A DNA stretch of 64,000 nt from Hydrangea macrophylla. Lineage: Eukaryota; Streptophyta; Magnoliopsida; Cornales; Hydrangeaceae. A program made the translations under genes and the position numbers. This document shows, one piece after another, positions 45,385 to 61,874 of the stretch. Where the stretch lies: contig CM066984.1 of NCBI GenBank assembly GCA_033977485.1, forward strand, positions 109,850,691 to 109,914,690, read 5' to 3'. The notes beneath the pieces are model-generated. The model ran no database searches. It was not told the origin of the DNA and saw nothing but the letters and a program-made list of their open reading frames with translations. The number at the start of each line of letters is the position of its first letter. Within the stretch, counting starts at the first letter, position 1.

Positions 45385-45610
45385 TTACATTGGCTTCGAA
45401 ACCAGTTTTAAGTCATTGTTTTGTGTTCGAAACTTTTATTTTGGCTTTGAATCCAGTTCTATGCCGCCCATTTTGTATTCGAACCTACTGCATGGCTTCA
45501 AAGCCATTTATATTTTCGTATTCGATGCTATTTTATTGGCTTCGACACCAATTTAAATCCATTTTTCGTGTTCGAAGTTGTTGTGTTGGCTTCGAAGCAA
45601 ATTATGTTAT
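45385..45610 (+). repeat. TTCGAAG-rich degenerate tandem repeats, block 2
   Basis: TTGGCTTCGAAACCAGTTTT, TGTGTTCGAAACTTTT and TTGGCTTCGACACCAATTTA and further variants recur about every 55-60 bp. Homologous in style to block 1 at 43400-43620. Confidence 0.7.
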
Positions 45611-45700
45611 TTTATGAAAATCAAGAAATTGATTCTTCAAAAATTACGGATGCTTCATTTTCAAAGAACCAAGGGAGCTATGTTTATATAATATAGGTTG

Positions 45701-46508
45701 TGTATTATTATTATTATTATTATTGTTGTTGTTGTTGTTGTTGTTGTTGTATGTTGTCATGGGAATTTGGAAGATTACATGAAAGACACTTGGCACTACA
45801 AGGGTGATCAATGTTGGTTACTTAGAGATCAATGGTGATGATGAAGATGGAAGTTGCTTGAAAACACTTGTCATCGTAGGAGCATCTCTCACTAATTGGT
45901 AGTTGTAGAAATTTGAATTATTAGTTATTTGGGAGAGAGATGTTCAAATTCAAATACATACTTATAGGTTTCTTCTATGAATATATTGTAAAGTACTCAT
46001 TGTAAGGGGTTTGGACAAATCCAAAATACAATGACTTGAATTACATTACTTTTCTACATCTTTCTTTAGAAGTAGATATAAATGCTTTTAGTTTAGTTAG
46101 ATTCTAGTAACTTTGATGGAGTTCCTTACTTTAGTTTATGTCTTATAAGTAATTTTGTAATTCATTACTCATATTGCTTTCATTTAGATCGTAGCATTAA
46201 TTAGTTCAGTAGGAGTTGTAACCTTTAATTTATGTATGCTTCGTAGGTCTTCGAAGGCACATCTTTGATTGGGTCTTCAACCTCAAACTCTTCACTCTCT
46301 TTCTCTGCTTCCAATTAGTGGTTCGTTAGTTTGTTTAATTTCATACGATAAAAATTCTCATAATTAAAGCATTCGAACATTGACAATTAGTTTGGTGAGG
46401 TGCAATTGGCTTATACAATCACACTAACACATTGACAACTTGCTTGCCTAGCTCGCTCACACAATCAAATTTACACAAATATCCTTCGAAAGATAAATAG
46501 CCAAAACA
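45701..46508 (+). repeat. 3' LTR of the pol-less element
   Basis: Starts TGTATTATT with (ATT)n then (GTT)n up to about 45750, then TGTTGTCATGGGAATTTGG. Ends CCAAAACA at 46508, parallel to the 5' LTR. Confidence 0.78.
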
Positions 46509-46998
46509 TTAATACAGTGGGGATCATCATTAAATGAGAATTAAATAATGGTGTAAAGTACTGGGCTCAACTGTATTAGCCAATGAGAGAGGAGAGTGAG
46601 TAATTTTGAAGTAAGCAAAATTGCACTGACAAACATTGAATATTGCACATTTTTGTGCCAATATAATAGACATAATACTCATTTAATCCCCCAAATTCCT
46701 AGTTTTACCCGTATATTTGAATTAATATAATTTAATGGTGATGTCACTCACATGCGTGTAATTATGTATTTTTACATATTTTATATGTTTAAGTGAAAAT
46801 GATGTGAAATAAAGAGAAGGAAAGAAGTAGCAACCACACCATAGTATATTCATTTGTTAGTCAAAGATGAATAGTAGTAAATAGTAACCAAACAGTAATT
46901 GTTACTGTTTGGTAGGCAAAAAAAAAAAAAAAACAAGAACGAATTCAACATCCAGCTTGGATATTGATAATATATGTGTATATTTTTTTGATTCCTCT

Positions 46999-47046
<48 letters not shown>

Positions 47047-48449
47047 CAGCAAAGTCAAAACAACTGTCAGAGGAGGGGAAAAACAAAACACGCGAAGAAG
47101 AAAAAACTACCAAGTGATGGCAGCAGTGACGAATGCTTACCAATCATTCATCTATAAAAAGAGACGAACAATCACAACTGAAAACACAAGCTGCAAGGCA
47201 CAACAACAACCAACAGCTTCACAATCACTGTTAGGGAGAGAATAGTTTAGGGGAGGTTATCATATAAACACTTCATATTGTCCCTAGAAATAGGAAACTT
47301 TAGTTTTTCTTTGCCTTTTCTAGTTCTAGTAGTTGTAAAAATTTACTCTTATGTATTTGATGATTTCATGTTCAAAAAGTATGTAGCAAAACTGTGTGTA
47401 CTGTATTTCTTAAAATAAAATATTTGTTTTCTTGTACAACCTATATCAATTTGTAGTAGTAAAATATTCCTATTAAAGTTTAGATTTAATATTTTTAGTC
47501 TAGTTAGTACTTATAGTTGTTCCCTAAAATAGTTTGAAACTCTAAATTTTTAGTTTTTATAGCAATATTTCCATTCACTAGAAGACAGATTTTGTAAGTA
47601 AATGCCAGATTTATTAGCCACGTAGTTGTTATAATCACCTACTAAAGTCCAAAGCACACCATACCTATATCTCACTCCAAAATTAGATTAGAATTTAGTT
47701 TGGCCTTATTTGTGTTCTTGAAGTTCAACCACTGTGACCCCATAAGAATCCAAAGTCAAAGGTTTAGTATTTTATTATTAATTCAGTATTTCCATTTGTT
47801 AATGTTTTATTAGCCTAGTTGTACTAAACTTTGCTATTTTGCAGATTCCACAAATTCAACCCCAACTTATGAAGTGAGGAAAAAAATATATTATTATTAT
47901 ATTTCACCCTTATCTTAGTTCTATAACTTTGGTTTTAATTGAGCAGTCACTGTTTACATCTATTTAATCTTTCTTTAAAAGATTATTTGGAAGACAGTTT
48001 TAACTTCAAAATGGTAGGCTAAAACTTTAATTGGGGATATGCAATAAAAACTTAGAAACCATAATTTCTGTGCACTAATCTTAAATGGACAAATTTATCT
48101 GGATGAGTTATTTTTCCATTTATGGCCAAAAATATTATACCTGGCAACTCCAGCCCAATTGACACACTAGCCCATTAAAGCCCGAACTGAATTGTTTTTG
48201 GGCTGGGATGTGTTTAATTACCGGGCCGAAGTCGGGTTCATCTCGGGCCTCAAGAGGGACCATTTACAACACTAAACCTAATCATCATTCTCACCTCTTC
48301 AGCCACCACCTCTTCAGCCGTCAATACCTACTTCCCAAAAGGCCAAACCACTTTTTCTCTCTCTCATCTCCTGAGTTTTGACCCCCACTCTCTCTCTCTA
48401 AAACCCAACAAATCTAATGAAAACCCTTCTCGTCTCTTCAGCCACCACC
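46509..48449. other. Gene-free stretch with CT repeats
   Basis: Contains the right arm of a split MITE (46579-46620), a (CT)n run (46999-47043) and a CCCGGGCC-like patch near 48200-48260. No gene recognised; open frames on both strands near 47000 are caused by the CT run. Confidence 0.6.
46999..47043. repeat. (CT)n microsatellite
   Basis: About 22 CT units, read as serine/leucine or arginine/glutamate repeats in spurious frames. Confidence 0.9.
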
Positions 48450-48662
48450 TCTCTCTCTCTCACTCTCTCTCTCTCCACACAGATTCAGAAGGAAGCAAAT
48501 TAATTTACAGGAGGGGTTTTGCTCTCTCTCTCTCTCTCTCTCCACACATATTCAGAAGGAAGAAAATTAATTTACATGAGGGGTTTTGCTCTCTCTCTCT
48601 CTCTTTCTCCCCTCCACACATATTTAGAAGGAAACAAAATTAATTTACAGAAGGGGTTTTGC
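48450..48662. repeat. Tandem repeat, about 70-80 bp, three copies
   Basis: Each unit has a CT run, then CCACACA(T/G)ATT(C/T)AGAAGGAA, (A/T)TTAATTTACA and AGGGGTTTTGCT. Units differ in CT length and a few bases. Confidence 0.88.
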
Positions 48663-48934
48663 TTTGAGAGGAATTATTTGGGTTCATCTTTTAGAATTTT
48701 TTTTTTTCCGTATTTGATTTTTTTTCTTCTTATTTGTTGTATGTAGTGTGTATTTGTACAGTATGATGCTACATAGAGAAATTTTTTGCTATGGGATTTT
48801 TTATTTTTATTTTTTAATGATCTCCCTCATCTCTTTTTATTAATTTTCATTTATTATTATTGGAATCTCCCTTATCTCTTTTCCTTCCCAAACAAGGCTT
48901 TGGCAGTAGGTCTCAAAAAAAAAAAAAAAACCGG

Positions 48935-49050
48935 GTTTACCCTTTCACACGCAACCCGACCCGACCCGACCCGGTTTTATACAGACCCGATCCCAGCCCG
49001 GCCCGTTTTCAGCCCGACCCGAACCCGCCCAAGCCTGCCCATTTGCCAGG
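48935..49050. repeat. GACCC-rich repeat patch
   Basis: Repeats of CCCGACCCGACCCG and CCCGAACCCGCCC, similar to the ends of some plant hAT MITEs, but no bounded element was found. Confidence 0.4.
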
Positions 49051-49282
49051 CTTAAAAAATATCTATGTATCTATAGTTTATGACCATTTAACATGTTTAT
49101 ATACTATGGTTATATTGGGCTCAAAATATCACATATTTGAAAAAAAAGAATATAATTATGTGGATTGTCAAAATATGTCTTTTGTCATAAAAAACACCTA
49201 GCATACTCAAACAACTCATATGACAAAATTTATATTTCAAATATGTGTTTATATATATTTCTATCCACTAATGGATAGGTAA

Positions 49283-49470
49283 TTGTGTAGTGGCAGAGTG
49301 GTGGGGACTGGGCGCCGAATAACCCACGTCCGCGGCGGGCACGGTTCGAACTTGGCTACTGCCCAATTGCCTTTTTATTTTTCTTTAAACCAAACGACGT
49401 CGTTTCATATCAAACCTGACACACTTGATATGACCCTGACCAGTGAAAGGTTATTTTTAAATAAAGAATG
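49283..49470 (+). mobile_element. tRNA-derived SINE-like sequence
   Basis: TAGTGGCAGAGTGGTGGGG (A box, about 49289) and CGGTTCGAACTTGG (B box, 49342-49355) lie about 45 bases apart. The tRNA cloverleaf does not close, so this is a SINE head, not a tRNA gene. Right boundary approximate. Confidence 0.6.
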
Positions 49471-49499
49471 ACTTTGTGGTCTTAAATGCCAAATCCTTT

Positions 49500-50357
49500 T
49501 CAAATGCACAAAAGTTGTGGGATCTAGTGTTAGTTTGCATATTCCCAATTTCTTTAAATCATTTCTTTCAACTTAATTAATATTTTCTGTGTTTAATAGC
49601 TTTGCTTAAATATCTGTATTATTTCTATCTTTCGCTATTATTAAATCCAAAAAATTTATCTCACAAAAATTTAGCTTTTATTTCTTGTTCTTCCTTTTCT
49701 TACTAGTATCTTAGTTAATATATTTTATACTGTTAAAATATTTACCGTAAACTACTTAGAAAAAAATAGCTTTTAATTAGTTTATTACAAAAGTATAAAA
49801 ACTACTAGTTTAGTAAAACCCCACAAAAATCAATCATCTTTTATTTTATTTTTTGTGACAAAATAGTTATTGCCTATCTTTATTTCCCGTTCCCTATAGA
49901 TTCGACCTGGATTTCTAGAACTTTATTACCTCTACGATCACCTACACTTGAGTGTGATAAGAAAACGTATCAATAGAATGTCATCATGCACTCAAAATAT
50001 TAAGAGTGTTCGGTTTCTGAAAAATGTAATCTTCACTATTAAATGTTCCTTAGAGTGATTTCTTCTTTAATTTTTGATGTACAATTTTCACTAAATAATG
50101 TGCGTCAAGTAGCATAAAATTACTTATAGAAATTTGTCAAATCCTTTCTATATGTATTTAACCTTTTTTTGTGCTGGAACTTTCTCTTAAAAATAATGAG
50201 AGGTTAACTAATATGAACTAAATGAGGTTAAGTATGAAAACACAGTTAAGTTAATAATCCGACCTTTCTTTTCTGGGCATGTGCATCTAGATATATTATG
50301 CTCCAATTAATAACATTTAAGCGCGTCCCCCTAGCCTCTTTCCACATCCTATAAATT
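49500..50357. other. Gene-free stretch
   Basis: AT-rich DNA with no recognised gene, RNA gene or bounded repeat. Confidence 0.55.
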
Positions 50358-50529
50358 GAGTAATAATATGTTTGTCAAATTTGTATTTCATGTGGCAGTG
50401 GAATACTTTATTTTCATTTGAGGATGTTGGCATGCTTCCACCATTATTGAAGCTGTATCTCTCTGTCACAAGTATTAGGAACCACATTCGAAATAGGAGT
50501 ACAAAATTTGAAAAGCATATAATTTCTCC
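50358..50529. mobile_element. GAGTAATGC MITE, copy 2
   Basis: Left GAGTAATAATATGTTTGTCA and right TTTGAAAAGCATATAATTTC are eroded inverted ends. The copy lies about 50 bp before copy 3. Confidence 0.55.
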
Positions 50530-50580
50530 TAAACTTTACATATGCCAATGCAAGTACATATTTACTTTTCTTTTCTTTTT

Positions 50581-50760
50581 GAGTAATGCTAGTTTCTCAA
50601 ATTTTTATTTCAAAAGTGCTTTTCAAATGATGTGACAATGGGACCAGGTAAATAACTTCCAATCATAATTCAACTGGTCTAATTGTATTAGACCTCATCT
50701 CACTGTCACATTATTTGAGAAATACTTTTGGGACAAAATTTAAAAAGCATAGCATTACTC
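50581..50760. mobile_element. GAGTAATGC MITE, copy 3
   Basis: GAGTAATGCTAGTTTCTCAA and TTTAAAAAGCATAGCATTAC plus TC form good inverted ends. Inside, GATGTGACAATGGGACC pairs loosely with CTCACTGTCACATTATTTG. Confidence 0.8.
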
Positions 50761-51097
50761 TTTCTTTTTTTTTTGGTTAGTCGGAAAGAGAACACACAGA
50801 ATCAATTCCTGTAGAAAATTTTACACAGGTTACCATCTTTCAACAACAGTTATCAACAAAAATAAAATAGGCTATAAATGATTAAACAAAAAAACTAGGA
50901 ACACAACACATTTCACATTATATTTCACAATATGACTTTAAATGTATGTATCATGTGCTGTGTAACTAGTGCATAGAAAAGTATGAAAAATTCAAATAGC
51001 ATAGGATACAACATATTTAAAGCTTTATTATAGAATGTGTTGTGCGCCTACCATTTCTCATGATTAAAACCCCTTGTCAACCAAGATATCAGCGCAC

Positions 51098-51482
51098 TTA
51101 TTCACTTCTCATTTCACATGAACCAAACATCCTCTGCATCTCCTCAAAGAGTACTAGCTTGCAATCTTCCAAAAAAAGCCCCACAAGGGAATGGCCCTGG
51201 GTATTTTCTTGGATAAGCGTAACGGAAGTCTCTGAATCCGTCTCCAAAATCAAGTTGCCCAAGTTTGTCTCAACTGCGAGTATCATTTCTTTCTTCAAGC
51301 TTTCCAATTCTACTCCAAGGCAAGTATATAAAGGGGTGGCCCTGGGTATTTTCTTGGATAAGCGTAATGGAAGTCTTCGAGTCCGTTTCCAAAATAATGT
51401 TGCTCAAGTTTCTCTCAACTACTAGCATTATTTCTTTCTTCAAGCTTTTCAATTCCGCTCCACGACTGGTATATGAATCCAA
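51098..51482 (-). pseudogene. RNase H-like remnant with internal tandem duplication
   Basis: Minus-strand frames contain ETNLGNLILETDSETSVTLI and, in the second copy, ERNLSNIILETDSKTSITLI. These resemble the ETDS(K/E) active-site strand of plant LINE-derived RNase H domains. A 165-bp unit is present twice in tandem (about 51178-51466), so the domain part is duplicated. Stops and the lack of an upstream reverse transcriptase mark it as a relic. Confidence 0.55.
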
Positions 51483-51982
51483 TTTTGTTCGCCCTTATTC
51501 ACCCAGATTTTCATTGTGTGACATGTGTCCTATTTTATTTCTATTTTGCCCTTATATCATTAACATAATTACTAGAATATGACACATATCACCCAATAAA
51601 AGCTTGGATGAGCAAAGGTGAACAAAAATACTCTCCCTGGTATAGAGCTCTAGAGCACCATAGTAGCTTCCTAACCAACTGCCAGTCATCCCTAAAAAGG
51701 CCACAATGCCCCTTTGCCTCGATTATCATTGCAGCTTCAATCTGTGTTGAGCTTAAGGACACTTGCAGGAGCAAAGGACCACGGGAAAGACTTCGGTATC
51801 CTAAAGAAGTTTTGGGTGAGACCCCGTCAAGAAATATTTGTTTCGTGATAAAAAAAACATTTATTCTCATTATTTTTGGTATGGGAACATAGTGATAAGA
51901 AATATCTGTTGTGCGGAACAAACGTTTCTTACATGGGAACAAATTTTTCTTGGATGATTTTGATGGAAACAAATTTTTTTTT

Positions 51983-52161
51983 AGTAATACTATGGTTCTC
52001 AATTATTGTTTTTTCAAAAGTGTGTCCCAACACATGTGACAGTGTGCTAGTTGATTTTGATGGGTTGATGATGAAGTGGTCCTACTATTAATGAAGAGAA
52101 TCCCGGTGCCATATGTGTTGAGAAACACTTTTTGAAAAAAAAAAATTTAAAAAGCATAACA
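51983..52161. mobile_element. GAGTAATGC MITE, copy 4
   Basis: AGTAATACTATGGTTCTCAA on the left and TTTAAAAAGCATAACATT on the right; an older, eroded copy. Confidence 0.6.
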
Positions 52162-52263
52162 TTTTTTTTTTTTTTTTAATCACGAAACAAACATTTGTTA
52201 GCCAAAATCAGTTTTGAGGTATATACCCCAAAACCACTTCGGCTACTGAAGTCTTTCCCAAGG

Positions 52264-52380
52264 GACAGTGCTTCTGTGCAGTTAGCACAGTGCAGTTCGC
52301 ACTGTGCTACTCACAGTTTGCACAATAAAACTGCTAGCACAGTGCGAACTGCACTGTGCTAACTGCACAGAAGCATTTTC
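52264..52380. mobile_element. Hairpin insertion with perfect 41-bp inverted repeats
   Basis: Arms 52269-52309 and 52335-52375 are exact reverse complements over 41 bases with a 25-base spacer. Each arm is itself partly palindromic (TAGCACAGTGC/GCACTGTGCTA). Direct repeats CTTTCCCAAGG (52253-52263 and 52381-52391) flank the segment as an 11-bp target-site duplication, a size typical of Mutator-like elements. It has no coding capacity. Confidence 0.85.
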
Positions 52381-52504
52381 CTTTCCCAAGGACCACTTAA
52401 TCTTAATCAGCATTCAGCAAAGTGATGCTGGCCCTTTAAGGAATCTTTTACTAAATTAAAGTCAGCACAGATAAAAATAAAAAATAATAAATAATAAAAA
52501 AAAA

Positions 52505-53153
52505 GGCCAAATTACACTTTACTATATTAAACTATAATCTATTTTTAATTGGATTCATAATTTTTTTTTTTTTGTAATTGGGTCCTTGAACTACAAAAAT
52601 CCATTCAACCATATTCAAATTCTGATTGGATCCATAAACCTTTTTTTTTTTTTTGTAATTGGGTCCTTGAACTTCAAAAATCCATTCAATCAGATTCAAA
52701 TTCTGATTCAATTAGCTTAAACTATTAGAAATTGTCACGTATGTTACGCGTAATGCTTACCTGTCACATGTTAGGTTAAGACAAACAGGGGGATTGTGAA
52801 TAGTGTAAAAAATCACATTCAATCAGATCTGGAATCATGTTCAATCAAATTCGAAAACACATTCGACTAGATCCAAAATTGCATTCAATCATACCCAAAA
52901 TCACATAAGTTTTTAGTCATTCACAGTCTCCCTTATTTGTCTTAACCTAACAATTGACATTTAAGCATTGCGCGCAACGTACGTGACAATTTGTAATCAT
53001 TTAAGCTAACAGTGTCAGAATTTGGGTCTGATTGAATGAATTTTTGAAGTTTAAGGACCCAATTGTAAAAAAATAAAAAATAAATAAATAAAAAGTTTAT
53101 TGACCCAATTAAAACAGGTGTATAGTTTAATGGACTAAAGTGTAATTTGCCCC
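52505..53153. mobile_element. Mutator-like MITE, GGCAAATTACACTTTA ends
   Basis: The ends GGCCAAATTACACTTTACTA and the inverted TGGACTAAAGTGTAATTTGC continue into long imperfect inverted arms. Inner words GGGTCCTTGAACT...CAAAAATCCATTCAA occur twice on the left and once inverted on the right (53030-53075). Flanks are A-rich, so the duplication is unreadable. Confidence 0.65.
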
Positions 53154-53899
53154 AAAAAAAACAAAAAACAAAAAAAGTCGGCACGAATATTTGGGGTACA
53201 TATTTACATAGAGATTAAGTTTTAAACGGTTCATCTGTACAAGATGAAATTTACGAACTCCCAATCAAAAAACTGCCAACTCATTTCTCAACCAATAAGA
53301 TTCAACAAACCAGTGTATATACATGTGTTACACTCAATACAGTACACCCTAAAATTTCTCAAACTTCCCCTTTTCGTTTTCTACTTTCAAGAAATTATTC
53401 AGTGAGCCCATCACACCATTTTATTTACGCTGATGTGGTATGACCACTCAATCTTAACCATATACATGCCCCCTATTTTCAGGGGATAATGACAAAAAGT
53501 TGCACATTTTCAAACTAGTAAAACCGTCAATCACACGTCATGATCCCCTAAAAATAGGAAACATGTGTATAGTTCAAATTGAGTGATCATACCACATTAA
53601 AGTGATGTCATGACGTGACAAACTCACTATATAATTTATCCTTTGTCTTCCGTAAATACTTGCCTCAACAGATCATCCGTCTCAAATGTAAACCCAATTT
53701 ACATTTACATGAGAATAAATTTCAGACAGATGAGCGGTACTCAATGAGTTTAACGGCATCCAATAGTTATTCCCCACATCAGTTAATTTAGATGGCTACA
53801 ATTGTGGCGATGTAGTACCCTACACAATTCAGTGGATCCCATTAGTTACTCCTATTCCTATCTCTCATGATTTTCGTCAACGCTGGTAAAGTAAATTGA

Positions 53900-54089
53900 A
53901 TTGAGTAAAACTTCAAGAACATCCATTTCCACAACCTCACTCCCTATAATTTGATGTGTCAATCATGTAGTGGGAGTATCATATGTAAGGTTGTGTTAAA
54001 TGGTGGGTCCCATTCCACTACATGGTTGACACATCAAGTTATGGGGGGTGAAGTTGTGAAAATGGGTGTGCCTGAAATTTTACTCAATT
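53900..54089. mobile_element. MITE with TTGAGTAAAA inverted ends
   Basis: Left TTGAGTAAAACTTCAAGAAC pairs with right TGAAATTTTACTCAA. The interior CACTACATGGTTGACACATC pairs with GATGTGTCAATCATGTAGTG, so most of the element folds. It lies about 900 bp upstream of the GLR start codon. Confidence 0.8.
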
Positions 54090-54406
54090 GAAATACTTTA
54101 CTTCTGGAGGTTCTGACTTCTGTGATATATCTAAGACCGCGTTTGGAAGCTTTGTTTTAATTACTTAGTTTCAAAGCCTATTAATACCACTGATCTCTTG
54201 GATAAATTATTCTTTAATGCATCGTATCACAATTGGTCCCCTCAAAGCTGGTGATTTTTTTCAGTGTCAACCTCACCTTTGGCACATGAAGTAAATGCCC
54301 ATTTGCCATGGTTCCAATTTATTGGGTTTTCTCTTTCTTTCTCCTGTAGTGGTGTGACTGTGGAACCCACTTAATACATTAAATCTCTTTTGTCTTTTTT
54401 ACTCTT

Positions 54407-55002
54407 TTGTCCATTTTCTTTCTTTTCAATGGCTTCTTGGGTTGGAAATTTTCAATGTATGCGGCTTGTACTACTCTGCAAGTTCTCTCTCTACCCTCAC
54501 TTTTGTTCACTACCTTTTTCTGCTCCATTTTTGTCACCTTTTCTTCACTACTAAACTTGTTCTTTCCTTCATTAATTCTTCAACAAAAAAAAAAAATAAT
54601 AATAATAATAAAACATTGGCCTCCTTTCACATTATATGCTACTTCAAAACATGGTGAGTAGTTCTTGTTTTGGAACTTCCTATGAATATTCATTTGGATT
54701 TTGATGGGTAAATCTGTAGATTGTTGGGTTTAAGTTATGGAGCTGAACATGTTAAATTCTTGCGCTTATACTTACAGTTAGGGCTTTAACAGTTGTTTTT
54801 GTTTTTACCCACAAAATGTTCCTATGTTCCTATATATATATAGCTTCTTTAGAGTTCTATTCTTCATACCCATATTTTTTTTTTTTTGCTTACATTTGTT
54901 GTGTTTCTGGCTGTCTGTGTAATTATTTCAGACAAAATTGGGATTTGCCAGAATTGCAAAGTTTGATTGTTCAATCAAACCCTCATGTTGAAGTATCAGA
55001 AG
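54407..55002 (+). promoter_or_regulatory. GLR gene 5' leader with probable leader intron
   Basis: ATG|GTGAGTA at 54651-54660 is a good donor, and TAATTATTTCAG ending at 54931 is a good acceptor. This suggests an intron in the 5' leader from 54654 to 54931. The region between contains pyrimidine-rich DNA and a TATATATATA run (54831-54842). The transcription start is not known. Confidence 0.45.
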
Positions 55003-60172
<5,170 letters not shown>

Positions 60173-61069
60173 TTACTATTTTCACCCTGAACAAGCTTTT
60201 TGTGATTTGTTTTCTTGTATCACGTTACAATTTCAAGCTTTGGTACCCTGAAAGTGCCTTTTTTTAGCTAGGCATTTTATGAACATATTTGTACTTCATT
60301 CTGCACTGGTATAGTATGGATAATTAGTGCTTGTTATGCACAAGTCAGAAAATTGATTAGTGCTTATAGTCACAAGTCATAAAATTTTCGCAGTTACATT
60401 TTCTAAGCAAACGTCAATGTTCAAGATTTCTTACTTATTTGTCTCTCATTTACGGCGATCCGCACAAAAATGAGTGTGTTATAGTGCAGATCGACAATGC
60501 CAGAAAACCAACATGGAATATTGGAAGATTTTTTTTAAAAAAAAAGAGTTGATAAGTTCAATAAATGGGTATTGGTACATCATTGCATTCAAATTTTTCT
60601 GATAGTGTACATAATTAATTACATGTATAAACAAGCTACAGAGCTACATAAGTACATCTAAAGCATTCATCCATCTTTCAGATAGTTTCTAAAGACCACA
60701 CGCTGTGACTTATAACTTGATCTGTGAAGGCAAAGAGTTAAATATTTGTTTAAACTATCATTCCTTAAAAGTACTTATGAAAGCATTCCTCTTCCCCGCA
60801 GAACTTTGTAAAAAACTTTGTATACTTCAATCAAGAGTTTTGGGAATCGACTTGCAAAGTAGCAGTCAAATCCTTCAGGTACTGGCCCAATAATTTGCTG
60901 AAATGACCACCCAAAAAACTTAAAATTCATTATCCATAATGGTAGTAAACGTAGAGAGAGAAAATGAAATTGCCTCACTTTGGTGTTAGGTCTTATAGTC
61001 CAAACCACACCCCCTAAGAAATACAGAGTAAGACCCAAAAGAAAGAGGGCTGCTTGTCCGTGTTTTGAA
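60173..61069. other. GLR 3' flank
   Basis: 3' UTR and downstream sequence of the GLR gene. No other gene or bounded repeat was recognised up to the MITE at 61070. Confidence 0.6.
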
Positions 61070-61365
61070 AACTTTGTTTGGTTCTTAGATTTAGCGAGAG
61101 AAAGAAAACAAAACAAAATGTAGAGGAAAACTTTTCCTTTTGTTTAGTTAAAAGGAAAACGATGAGAAAAGGAAAAAAATAGAAATAAAAGAGAATAAGT
61201 TAAGAGATAATTAAAACATTCTGAATGTCGAAAATTCTTCATTCAACATTACAATTTTTGTTTTAAAACCTTCTAATTTTTAATGTTATTTAAGAATAAA
61301 GGAAAACACAAGAGAAAAATACGTCAATACTAGTTTTCCTTGATTGAGAAGCGTTCTGTAAAGGT
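61070..61365. mobile_element. GGCTCTGTTTGG MITE family, copy 5
   Basis: Starts AACTTTGTTTGGTTCTTAGA; the right end is eroded near GAGAAGCGTTCTGTAAAGG. The A/G-rich then T-rich interior matches the other copies. Confidence 0.5.
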
Positions 61366-61671
61366 AGTAAAATCCTTTGGATTTTTCCCTACATATTCAA
61401 AACAAACACATATATATATGGCCTATTTGTATATGTGGCGTGTAAGTAGTAACCCATACACATTCTCCAAAAGCACCAAACTGTACGTAGGAGGATTGAT
61501 GAACATATATAACGCTCTTTTGCACTCCACACCACATCAATGTGTTTTTCTTATTGAACAGATTGAAAGGTATCATCAATTACTAATAAAACCACCATGT
61601 CCACCATTTTCTACATCACATTTTAGTTATACTACTATTCTCTTGGGAAACTGTAATGTTAACAACTTTTA

Positions 61672-61809
61672 GGGCCTGTTTCGAATCACTTCCTAAACTG
61701 CATGTTTGGGCCCCATTCATGCTTCTGCGATTGACACCCCCCTAATCAAATTGTTTGGGATTCTGCTTCTGCCTAAATGAAAAGGCCATAACTAATCCAA
61801 ATGGGACCC
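61672..61809. mobile_element. MITE-like element related to 3401-3677
   Basis: GGGCCTGTTTCGAATCACTT at the left, CTAATCCAAATGGGACCC at the right. Shorter than the copy in the EH intron. Confidence 0.5.
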
Positions 61810-61874
61810 AAGAATGATATCATCTCAATCTTAGTGGTATGAGTGCATGTCAATCTTGTGTTGTATTCATTTGT

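Larger units (their letters stand above)
41517..46508 (+). mobile_element. LTR retroelement without recognisable pol (LARD-like)
   Basis: Two direct repeats of 811 and 808 bp (41517-42327 and 45701-46508) start TGTATTA and end CCAAAACA. After the first comes TTTTTGACACGTCCGGTGGGAC, typical of a primer-binding region. The internal 3.4 kb (1.3 kb of it a nested solo LTR) shows no gag-pol domains. A 5-bp duplication is not clear (TTTTT versus TTAAT), so either the edges are slightly off or they have mutated. The host site appears to be a MITE whose two arms now lie at 41428-41480 and 46579-46620. Confidence 0.72.

Noticed and set aside
46909..47245. Frames with Ser/Leu or Arg/Glu runs on both strands
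   Set aside because: (CT)n microsatellite translated in all frames; no supporting motif.
49289..49360. tRNA gene
   Set aside because: A and B boxes are present, but the acceptor and T stems do not pair, and there is no clear anticodon arm.
52264..52380. Calling the 41-bp hairpin a microRNA gene
   Set aside because: Perfect arms and a flanking 11-bp duplication fit a transposon better; no expression evidence is available.
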